A stretch of DNA of 13,812 nucleotides from contig SOIC01000075.1 in assembly GCA_004377275.1 (NCBI GenBank), forward strand, positions 1-13,812, in the 5' to 3' direction. The notes below the pieces were generated by a model. That model did no database searches. It worked only from the letters and a program-made list of their open reading frames with translations, and had not been told where the DNA came from. This document shows positions 1 to 5,512 of this stretch, in pieces (position 1 is the stretch's first letter; each line of letters begins with the position of its first letter). The position numbers and the translations under genes were made by a program. Source of the DNA: Dehalococcoidia bacterium (GTDB taxonomy: Bacteria; Chloroflexota; Dehalococcoidia; E44-bin15).

Positions 1-541
1 GAGGGGTGACCTTGTAGCCCTGATAGATCAGCCCCTTCTCCCATAGCTGCTTGATAACCCACCAGCAGGACTCGATATAGCTATTGTCCAATGTTATATA
101 CGGGTGCTCCATATCGAGCCAGAAGCCGATGCGCTCGGTCACCTCCTCCCACTCCCTCTGATAGCGAAACACACTCTCCCGGCAACGCGCGTTAAATTGG
201 GAAACTCCGTAGGCCTCGATCTCAGCCTTGGAGGAAAAACCCAGCTCCCGCTCAATCTCGAGCTCCACGGGAAGCCCATGGGTATCCCAGCCTGCCTTAC
301 GCGGGGTGCAATATCCCTTCATCGTCTTATAGCGGGGGATGACATCCTTGAACACCCGTGACAGTACATGGTGCACCCCGGGGCTGGCATTGGCGGTAGG
401 CGGCCCCTCGTAGAGGACGAAGAGCGGCGCCTCTTTTCGCTCTTCAACGCTCCTCTCAAAGATGCGCCTCTCCCTCCAGAAAGTGAGGATGCGCTTCTCC
501 AGTTCCGGGAAATTTACCTTGCTCTCAACAGGTTTGAACAT
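1..541 (-). CDS. ileS: Isoleucyl-tRNA synthetase, type 2 (N-terminal part, cut by window edge)
   Basis: Class I synthetase that charges tRNA-Ile with isoleucine in the cytoplasm. About 180 codons are visible, from ATG at 541 to the window edge. The protein begins MFKPVESKVNFPELEKRIL, followed by FWRERRIF, YEGPPTANASPGVHHVL (residues 44-60), KAGWDTHGLPVE, the segment NARCRESVFRYQREWEEVTERIG split over about residues 117-139, and SYIESCWWVIKQLWEKG. These blocks match the eukaryote-like type 2 IleRS family, many of whose bacterial members resist mupirocin. The class I HIGH box reads G55-V56-H57-H58 instead of H-x-G-H, which is discussed as a finding. A T-box leader with an isoleucine specifier lies directly upstream, so expression should rise when tRNA-Ile is uncharged. 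The KMSKS loop, editing domain and C-terminus are outside the window. The start has no strong Shine-Dalgarno but is the first ATG of a well-matched N-terminus. Confidence 0.95.
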   Translation of the reverse strand, partial: MFKPVESKVNFPELEKRILTFWRERRIFERSVEERKEAPLFVLYEGPPTANASPGVHHVLSRVFKDVIPRYKTMKGYCTPRKAGWDTHGLPVELEIERELGFSSKAEIEAYGVSQFNARCRESVFRYQREWEEVTERIGFWLDMEHPYITLDNSYIESCWWVIKQLWEKGLIYQGYKVTP

Positions 542-693
542 TTTTATCCTTTTTCGTTCTTCACGAAAAGCGTCTCACTAAACCATCGTTGAGCAATAAT
601 AAAAACCAACCTTTCGTTTTACCATATGAGAACCGATTTTATTGGAGCGACGCCTATCGCTTTATTTCTTACACCCCGCAAAGTTCGAAAAAC

Positions 694-718
694 AAAAAAC
701 CCGTCCTTAAGGGACGGG
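694..718 (-). terminator. Intrinsic terminator of the ileS T-box
   Basis: On the minus strand the stem CCCGTCC/GGACGGG (712-718 with 700-706) closes a five-base loop and is followed by six U residues (694-699). It lies just downstream of the T-box antiterminator sequence. This is the standard switch arrangement: termination when tRNA-Ile is charged, read-through when it is not. Confidence 0.88.
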
Positions 719-754
719 CTCTCAACCCGCGGTACCACCCTAATTCCCCGATTG

Positions 755-789
755 AGGCCGAAGTGTCGGCCGACCTGTCGGCCTCGGGG
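755..789. repeat. 35-bp palindromic repeat, copy 1 (inside ileS T-box leader)
   Basis: This stretch is identical over 35 bases to 6656-6690 in the dnaA leader. It is a nested palindrome. The outer arms are GAGGCCGA (754-761) and TCGGCCTC (778-785), and GTCGGCCGAC sits in the middle. It lies between Stem I and the antiterminator of the T-box, next to two other palindromes with different sequences. Confidence 0.85.
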
Positions 790-1069
790 CGCTCATTTAA
801 CCCCGACATGCGGGGTTCGTCATCGATAACGGCTGACGAGGCCGGCCAAGCCTACTGCCCCGATAAATCGGGGGTTCGGTTGGCGGCTGGGGAGGGATTT
901 TCGGAGGGCAGGTCGCATCTGCTCCCACCATACCAGACTCGCTAGGCGCCTTCTCCCTCCTACTCTTCTCCGTCGTCGCCTTTTCGCCTTCCTCAAACAC
1001 TTTTTACAAAGATGCGCCTCTCCCTAAATTGAGGAGCAGGAAGATACTGCATCTTTATAGTACCAAAAG

Positions 1070-1098
1070 AGATTAGCATGCCCAGAAGGCAAAGTCAA
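1070..1098 (-). promoter_or_regulatory. Possible promoter of the ileS T-box transcript
   Basis: On the minus strand TTGACT (1093-1098) is followed after 17 bases by TAATCT (1070-1075). The -35 matches consensus at 5 of 6 positions, but the -10 matches at only 3 of 6, so this is tentative. Location is its main support: it begins directly after the jag stop codon and just before the first leader hairpin. Read-through from jag is the alternative. Confidence 0.35.
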
Positions 1099-1106
1099 GG
1101 CTCAAA

Positions 1107-1754
1107 TTACCCCTGTTTGAGGATGGTCACCTTACGATCCTCGCCCTCGCCGATGCTCTGGGTGATCACCCCCGGGTAGTCCTGAAGCGCCAGGTGAATG
1201 ATGCGGCGCTCGCTCGCCGGCATCGGCTCCAGGGGCACCGGCTGCCCAGTGGCCATGACACTCTCTGCTATGCGCCACGCCAGATTCTTAAGCGCCTCCT
1301 GTCGGCGCTCCCGATAGCCGGCTACATCGATGGTTACGGGCACATGAGCCTTTAATTGATGGCCCACCATTAGATAGAGCAGGTATTGCAGCGAGGACAG
1401 GGTTTGACCTCTCCTCCCAATAAGAATACCGAGGTCATCGCCAGTGATTTCCAGGAAGATAAGGGCGCGCCCCTCCTCTGGTGGCTCCTTTTCCTCAATA
1501 GATGCTGAGACCTTCATCAAGGAAAGAAGCCTCTCCAGCACCTCCTTAGCCAGGATGACGGCCGCCTGTCGCTCCTCTTCAGATTGACGCCTGAGCACCC
1601 TGACCGTAGCCTCCTCACCACCAAGACCCAAAAAGCCAGGCTTACCCTCCTTTAGGACAACTACCTCCACCTGGTCACGGCTTGCGCCGAGTTTTTCTAG
1701 CGCCAGCGCGACGGCTTCTTCTACGGTCTTTGCGCTTGTCTCGAGACTTTCCAT
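1107..1754 (-). CDS. jag: Jag / KhpB RNA-binding protein (Jag_N, KH and R3H domains)
   Basis: Single-stranded nucleic acid binding protein of the Jag/EloR/KhpB family. In Firmicutes relatives it binds RNA and is linked to cell elongation and membrane biogenesis. The 215 residues show the family order: Jag_N (about 1-50, with SAKTVEEAV and GKPGFLGLG), a KH-type domain (about 75-145, GILIGRRGQTLSSLQYL containing the GxxG loop), and a C-terminal R3H domain (ASERRIIHLAL with R183-x3-H187, then GEGEDRKVTI). The start at 1754 gives a complete Jag_N and is preceded by a purine-rich GAGAGGGTGG. It overlaps the end of yidC by 80 bases in another frame, which is unusual. It is the last gene of the rpmH-rnpA-yidD-yidC-jag operon. 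Confidence 0.95.
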   Translation of the reverse strand: MESLETSAKTVEEAVALALEKLGASRDQVEVVVLKEGKPGFLGLGGEEATVRVLRRQSEEERQAAVILAKEVLERLLSLMKVSASIEEKEPPEEGRALIFLEITGDDLGILIGRRGQTLSSLQYLLYLMVGHQLKAHVPVTIDVAGYRERRQEALKNLAWRIAESVMATGQPVPLEPMPASERRIIHLALQDYPGVITQSIGEGEDRKVTILKQG

Positions 1755-2667
1755 GCGCCACCCTCTCTTGTTGTTCCACCCTTTCGGTGGCCAATTGATC
1801 CTCTAGCAAGGCTCCCTCCGGTGTTTCCATGCGCTGCTCTTCAGCCACCTGTGGTGCCGGGGCAGGGGCTCTCACGAAGAGCGAGCCCCACCCGGTGATA
1901 AAATACTGCGTCACAATGCCAACAATAGTGGAGACCACCCAAAACAGCGCCAGTCCACTGGGGAACATGAGGGTAAAAAAGCCAAACATCAGGGGCATCA
2001 TCCAAATCATCATTTTGCTCATCGACTGCTGCTGCGGGTCCGTTGAGGGCACAGTGGACATCTTCTGCAACACATACATCGAGGCCGCCACTAGAATGGG
2101 CAGGATGAAATACCCAGTGGGAGGCACATCAGGCTGGGTTAAGTTGAGCCAGAGGAAATTTGGATCCAGGGGAACCGCCTGATGAATCGCTGACCAGGAA
2201 TAGAGATCATTGGAGAGCCCTAATAGGGCTTCAGGGGTTGCCGCCGCCACGTGTAGGATCGACCGATAAAGGGCGATCCAGATGGGAAGCTGAAGGAGCA
2301 TGGGCCCCAGGCAACCCATGGGGCTTACCCCACTCTCCTTATAGAGCTTCGCTATCTCCTGCTTGAGCTTGTCCTTGTCCTTTGCATACTTCTTCTGCAG
2401 CTCCTTCATCTTGGGCTGCAATGTGTGCATCGCCCTGGTGGAGTGCAGTTGCTTTAAGGTAAGGGGAGTCATCACCAGGCGCACAATGATGACCAGGGCA
2501 ATAATCGCGAGACCAAAGTTGCCGAAGAACACATTGGAGAGCAGGATCAGGAAATTGAGTATCGGCCGGAGCAGGATAAGATTCCAGGTATCGATAAGCC
2601 CATATGTTAAAAAGAGGATGACCAGCGCACCAGCGACGAGGATGATTATCAGTCTGTTTCTACTCAT
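1675..2667 (-). CDS. yidC: YidC/Oxa1-family membrane protein insertase
   Basis: Inserts and folds inner-membrane proteins, alone or with SecYEG. The 330-residue protein is the short form, without the large periplasmic domain of Proteobacteria. It has an N-terminal hydrophobic helix (about 6-25) and a second long hydrophobic stretch with R64 in VRLVMTPLTLKQL, the region of the conserved hydrophilic-groove arginine. A charged cytoplasmic hairpin follows (LQPKMKELQKKYAKDKDKLK), then GVSPMGCLGPMLLQLPIWIALYR, written here as successive pieces of the family signature. Three C-terminal membrane segments and a strongly basic tail (KSRDKRKDRRRSRRAGARK) complete it. Such tails contact the ribosome in other species. 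ATG at 2667 is chosen; the TTG just before it is less likely. The final 80 bases also encode the start of jag. Confidence 0.95.
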   Translation of the reverse strand: MSRNRLIIILVAGALVILFLTYGLIDTWNLILLRPILNFLILLSNVFFGNFGLAIIALVIIVRLVMTPLTLKQLHSTRAMHTLQPKMKELQKKYAKDKDKLKQEIAKLYKESGVSPMGCLGPMLLQLPIWIALYRSILHVAAATPEALLGLSNDLYSWSAIHQAVPLDPNFLWLNLTQPDVPPTGYFILPILVAASMYVLQKMSTVPSTDPQQQSMSKMMIWMMPLMFGFFTLMFPSGLALFWVVSTIVGIVTQYFITGWGSLFVRAPAPAPQVAEEQRMETPEGALLEDQLATERVEQQERVAHGKSRDKRKDRRRSRRAGARKTRRKP

Positions 2668-2688
2668 CAAGATAACTCGCTGGCCCGC

Positions 2689-3912
2689 TCACTCGGCAGT
2701 GGAAACGCTCCATAACACATTGCCGTGCTCCACCCCCAAGGCGTAGATGTAATGGTTCCGCGTATCATGAACATAGACCTCGCCATCCCCAGCATAAAGG
2801 GAGGCTCGTATAGGACCAAATCGATCCTCCCCATGAGGATAGTCCCAAATTAGGTGCCCACTGGCGGCATCTAAGGCATAAACCTTACCGTCATCGGAGC
2901 CAAAGATAACCACCTCTCCAGCCAGGGCAGGGTCACCCCGAATCGGCCCAACTGGCCCTTCATCTAGTTCTGGGAAAGACCATTTTCGTTCCCCTGTTTC
3001 AGCATCGAGGGCATAAACCCGACCGTCCACGCAGCCTACAATGATAGTATCATCGTAGGCCACCGCCCTACCCCAAAACCAGTTGCCCGCCGGGAAAGGA
3101 ATAAAGCCCTCTTTCGCCTTCCCCGTGCTTGTATCAACGGCATAAAATTTGCGGTCGAAAGAGCCAATATAGATGGTGTTGTTATAGAAGAGCGGTGTGG
3201 CAGCGATCGCGCCGTCCGTTTGGAAGGGGGATTCCCAGACCAGCGTGCCATCCGCAGCATCAATAGCATAGATTTTGTGGTCAAAGGAGCCGATGTAGAC
3301 CACACCATCATGCACCAGGGGGGTGGCCCAGATATCGTCTCCGGTGGCAAAAGGTGAGTCCCACGCTAGCTCACTGGTGACGATGTCAATGGCATAAAGA
3401 TTGCCGTCGGCAGAGCCGATATAGAGGATACCCTCAGCGACCACCGGGCTGCCCACAATGGCTCCGATGGAGTCCTCTTCGGGGTATACCCACTCCCCCT
3501 CTGACTCCTGGGGGAAAGAATATCCCGCGACGCGACTCGAGGTATTAAGGGCATAGACCCTGCCATCGTAGGCACCAATATAGACTGCGCCATCGGCCAC
3601 AAAAGGGGTGCTGTACATGACCGCTGCCGCCGTCGGCATACAGGCAAGGAAGCCACCCCCTCCACCACCACCACCAAGCCCCAGTTCACCCCGTAGCGGA
3701 AACCGCCACCACTCCGCCGCCACTCTGGGCTCACTGAACAGAGTATAACTGACGACCTTCCCCTCCGTGGTGCCCACATAGATGACATCATCGTCCATCA
3801 CGGGTGCGGACCATCCAATAGGCGTAGCGGTGCCAATGGCAGCACACCCTGAAAGGAGCAGGCAACCCCCCACAAGCAACGCAAATAGGAATAGAGCCTT
3901 TGGTTTTGTCAC
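2689..3912 (-). CDS. PQQ-type beta-propeller repeat lipoprotein (BamB-like fold)
   Basis: Predicted exported lipoprotein with a repeat-built beta-propeller. From GTG at 3912 the protein starts VTKPKALFLFALLVGG and runs into the lipobox L20-S21-G22-C23. The start is supported by GATGAGG upstream. The open frame extends 16 codons further, but that version would bury the signal peptide. The body carries seven or eight copies of a motif of the form [IV]Y[IV]GSxDGxVYALDAxxG, typical of PQQ-binding-like propellers such as BamB. A Gly8 run lies near residues 75-82. The gene sits between yidD and yidC in the insertase operon, an unusual place, suggesting a role at the membrane surface. No catalytic residues or cofactor ligands are evident, so enzymatic PQQ use is not supported. 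The function is unknown. Confidence 0.85.
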   Translation of the reverse strand: MTKPKALFLFALLVGGCLLLSGCAAIGTATPIGWSAPVMDDDVIYVGTTEGKVVSYTLFSEPRVAAEWWRFPLRGELGLGGGGGGGGFLACMPTAAAVMYSTPFVADGAVYIGAYDGRVYALNTSSRVAGYSFPQESEGEWVYPEEDSIGAIVGSPVVAEGILYIGSADGNLYAIDIVTSELAWDSPFATGDDIWATPLVHDGVVYIGSFDHKIYAIDAADGTLVWESPFQTDGAIAATPLFYNNTIYIGSFDRKFYAVDTSTGKAKEGFIPFPAGNWFWGRAVAYDDTIIVGCVDGRVYALDAETGERKWSFPELDEGPVGPIRGDPALAGEVVIFGSDDGKVYALDAASGHLIWDYPHGEDRFGPIRASLYAGDGEVYVHDTRNHYIYALGVEHGNVLWSVSTAE

Positions 3913-3943
3913 ACAAACCTCATCACGGTGGAAACTGATGGCA

Positions 3944-4153
3944 TCAAGGCACCGGGTCAAACCCGCCGGGACTCAAGGGATGACAACGAGCGAGGCGCTT
4001 TGTCCCCATCCAAATACCCCTCGCCAGCCCGTACTTTTCAATTGCTTCATAGGTATATTGAGAGCAGGTGGGCACAAAACGGCATGAGTGAGCGGTCACC
4101 CGGGAAATGGTCACCTGATAACCACCGATCAAGCCTAAGGCAATCCTCTTCAT
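3944..4153 (-). CDS. yidD: Membrane protein insertion efficiency factor YidD
   Basis: Small membrane-associated protein that assists YidC-dependent insertion. The 69 residues match the family from end to end: an amphipathic N-terminus (MKRIALGLIGGYQVTISR), the core CRFVPTCSQYTYEAIEKYG with its conserved cysteines, and the close RLARCHPLSPGGFDPVP. The ATG overlaps the rnpA stop in an ATGA junction (4150-4153), indicating translational coupling. A 31-base gap separates it from the downstream lipoprotein gene. Confidence 0.96.
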   Translation of the reverse strand: MKRIALGLIGGYQVTISRVTAHSCRFVPTCSQYTYEAIEKYGLARGIWMGTKRLARCHPLSPGGFDPVP

Positions 4154-4491
4154 CCTCTCCCGTTTCCCAATAACTGCGCTCGAGCTAATAATTCCTCCAT
4201 CGCCTTCTTCAGGGTGCGATAATCGGTTTCAGTAGCAGCCTGGCGGGCGATGAACACCATGTCCCAGCCATCCTTTATCGTGGTGCGCCGGACCACCTCC
4301 CGAAGCCGCCGCTTCACCCGATTGCGCACTACCGCCCCACCCAATCGCTTTCCTGCCGCAAAGCCATAGCGATTCGACCCCAAGCTGTTGGGTAGTGCCC
4401 GCAGCGCTACCAGATTATTGGACCAGGACTTACCCTCAGTGCAAACAGCCTCAAACTCTTTTCTCCTGGCAAGTCGCTCTGTTTTCATCAT
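4150..4491 (-). CDS. rnpA: Ribonuclease P protein component
   Basis: Protein subunit of RNase P, which binds the catalytic RNA and aids 5' maturation of tRNA precursors. The 113 residues have the family N-terminus (KTERLARRKEFEAV), the central strand RYGFAAGKRLGGAVVRNR, and the signature RNR motif VVRNRVKRRLREVVR, followed by WDMVFIARQAATETDY. Length is normal. GTG at 4494, ATG at 4491 and ATG at 4488 stand in a row. ATG 4491 is chosen because it forms a TGATG junction with the rpmH stop; 4488 is equally compatible with the family. It is coupled to yidD downstream by a 4-base overlap. Confidence 0.96.
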   Translation of the reverse strand: MMKTERLARRKEFEAVCTEGKSWSNNLVALRALPNSLGSNRYGFAAGKRLGGAVVRNRVKRRLREVVRRTTIKDGWDMVFIARQAATETDYRTLKKAMEELLARAQLLGNGRG

Positions 4492-4631
4492 CACGACACC
4501 GTGAGCCGCCAGCGGCCCTTGAGCCTTCTCCGGCGCAGCACCGCACGACCACCTCGAGTGCTCATGCGTGATAAAAAGCCATGCTCCCGCTTTCTGGGGA
4601 TCTTCTTTGGCTGATAGGTCCGTTTTGGCAT
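4491..4631 (-). CDS. rpmH: 50S ribosomal protein L34
   Basis: L34 of the large ribosomal subunit, 46 residues. The sequence MPKRTYQPKKIPRKREHGF followed by LSRMSTRGGRAVLRRRRLKG and a WRLTVS end is typical of the family. The ATG at 4631 is fixed by the conserved N-terminus, although the open frame continues upstream. There is no Shine-Dalgarno. The promoter directly upstream puts the predicted transcription start on the A of this ATG, so the mRNA is probably leaderless. First gene of the rpmH-rnpA-yidD-lipoprotein-yidC-jag operon. Confidence 0.97.
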   Translation of the reverse strand: MPKRTYQPKKIPRKREHGFLSRMSTRGGRAVLRRRRLKGRWRLTVS

Positions 4632-4637
4632 TCTACG

Positions 4638-4666
4638 ATTATACTTCACCCCAATCAGAGTGTCAA
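4638..4666 (-). promoter_or_regulatory. Consensus sigma-70-type promoter of rpmH (leaderless start)
   Basis: On the minus strand a perfect TTGACA (4661-4666), a spacer of exactly 17 bases and a perfect TATAAT (4638-4643). Six bases (CGTAGA) then lead to the rpmH ATG, so the expected +1 falls at 4631, the A of the start codon. It lies back to back with the rplY promoter. Confidence 0.88.
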
Positions 4667-4677
4667 ACTGCAATAAC

Positions 4678-4706
4678 TGGACGCCCTGCCAGAGGCGTAG
4701 TATAAT
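4678..4706 (+). promoter_or_regulatory. Probable promoter of rplY
   Basis: TGGACG (4678-4683, 4 of 6 to consensus), a 17-base spacer and a perfect TATAAT (4701-4706). The predicted start near 4713 would give a leader of about 23 bases carrying the AGGGGG ribosome binding site at 4725-4730. Its -35 is only 11 bases from the -35 of the divergent rpmH promoter. Confidence 0.55.
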
Positions 4707-4735
4707 TATGATCAGCCTTGTCTCAGGGGGTAAAA

Positions 4736-5413
4736 GTGAACCGAGAGGAACTGAAGGTTAGCAATAGGGATATTCTGGGAAAGAAGGTGAGATTTCTTCG
4801 CCGTGAAGGGCTCACCCCGGTCAACCTCTACGGACCCAATATCGAATCCACCCCCCTCCAGGCAGAGACCCCTCTCCTGAAGCGTCTCATCGCCAGGGCG
4901 GGCCGCAATGCACTGATCACCCTCAAAGTTGATGGGGCTAAGAAACCAAGGGTGGTGATGGTCCGCGATATTCAGCGCGACCCCTTAAATGACGAACTGC
5001 TCCACGTGGGCTTTTTCCAGGTGGAGATGACCCACAGTGTGAGGGCTGAGGTGCCACTGCTGTTCCTCGGCGAGGCCCCCGCAGCGAAGACTAGCCGCGC
5101 CATGTTAATCCAGAACCTGACCGTGCTCCAGGTGGAGGCCCTCCCCGCTGACCTGCCCCGAAATATCGAGGTGGACATATCAGTGCTTGAGGAGATCGAC
5201 CAGGCGATTCACGTGCGAGACCTCCCCGTGGACGAGGCGGTTGAGGTGCTAACCGAACCCGACCAGGTAGTGGTCCATGTGCTGGAGAGCAAAGTGGAGA
5301 AACTAGTTGAGGAAATTGAGGAGGAGGCGGTGGCGGTTGAGGAGGCTGAGGTGGAGGCAGAGGAGGTCCCATCTGAGGAAGCGGAGGGCAAGGCGGAATC
5401 GGAAGCGGCCTAG
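4736..5413 (+). CDS. rplY: 50S ribosomal protein L25/CTC (TL5 type, with C-terminal domain)
   Basis: Binds loop E of 5S rRNA in the large subunit. The 225-residue product is the long CTC/TL5 form: an L25 beta-barrel at about 1-90 (LKVSNRDILGKKVRFLRREG, PVNLYG, RVVMVRDIQRDPLNDELLHV), a TL5-type beta domain at about 95-185 (VRAEVPLLFLGEAPA, LPADLPRNIEVDIS, IHVRDLP), and a strongly acidic Glu/Ala tail. GTG at 4736 is chosen because AGGGGG lies five bases upstream and the family N-terminus aligns there. A TTG at 4718 would add six residues without a comparable site. It is expressed divergently from rpmH and converges on fmt, with no clear terminator in the 99-base gap. Confidence 0.94.
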   Translation: MNREELKVSNRDILGKKVRFLRREGLTPVNLYGPNIESTPLQAETPLLKRLIARAGRNALITLKVDGAKKPRVVMVRDIQRDPLNDELLHVGFFQVEMTHSVRAEVPLLFLGEAPAAKTSRAMLIQNLTVLQVEALPADLPRNIEVDISVLEEIDQAIHVRDLPVDEAVEVLTEPDQVVVHVLESKVEKLVEEIEEEAVAVEEAEVEAEEVPSEEAEGKAESEAA

Positions 5414-5512
5414 CAGATGAATCGGTAACCTATAGAGACAACGGGGCCTCAATTACTGAACTGGTCGGTAAGCTAGCGCCGCACGCCATCCAGACACACA
5501 TCGACCGTGCCA

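Larger units (their letters stand above)
694..1064 (-). promoter_or_regulatory. T-box riboswitch leader of ileS (tRNA-Ile sensing)
   Basis: Reading the minus strand, the T-box consensus AGGGTGGTACCGCGGG is at 726-741. Its TGGT can pair with the ACCA end of uncharged tRNA-Ile. An intrinsic terminator (694-718) follows. Upstream, Stem I is recognisable: the AGTA of the S-turn is at 961-964, a CTAGCGAG...GGTATGGTGGG segment follows, and GAAA-ATC-CC places an isoleucine AUC specifier at 896-898. The role (antitermination by uncharged tRNA) is established for the family. The 5' end is inferred from a weak promoter call near 1070-1098, so the upstream limit is approximate. Between Stem I and the antiterminator the leader carries three strong palindromes (858-873, 799-817, 754-785). 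They are not standard T-box parts and look like inserted repeats. A further hairpin, GCATCTTT/AAAGATGC (1049-1056 with 1008-1015), precedes Stem I. Confidence 0.9.

Noticed and set aside
104..361. Plus-strand open frames at 104-361 and 368-592
   Set aside because: They are antisense to the clearly recognisable IleRS N-terminus and have no family-like features.
754..873. CRISPR-like array of short palindromes
   Set aside because: The three palindromes have different sequences and no regular spacing or spacers, and no cas genes are present.
589..1000. Open frames on both strands across 589-1000
   Set aside because: They overlap the T-box leader, its terminator and the palindromes, have repeat-driven composition, and resemble no protein.
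3036..3791. Alternative minus-strand frames within the propeller lipoprotein gene
   Set aside because: They are frame shadows produced by the repeated, GC-rich propeller codons; the signal peptide, lipobox and repeat motifs lie only in the main frame.
2600..4631. A novel defence or secretion system centred on the lipoprotein gene
   Set aside because: All flanking genes are the standard rpmH-rnpA-yidD-yidC-jag set; one extra lipoprotein is not evidence for a new system.
5091..5391. Minus-strand Pro-, Ser- and Thr-rich frames opposite the acidic tail of rplY
   Set aside because: These are complements of Glu/Ala repeat codons; the plus strand encodes a standard CTC-family protein with a good ribosome binding site.
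5414..5512. Possible gene remnant or bidirectional terminator in the 99-base gap between rplY and fmt
   Set aside because: One plus frame reads in a protein-like way for about 30 codons but has no start and no recognised family; no stem with a T-tract could be found on either strand.
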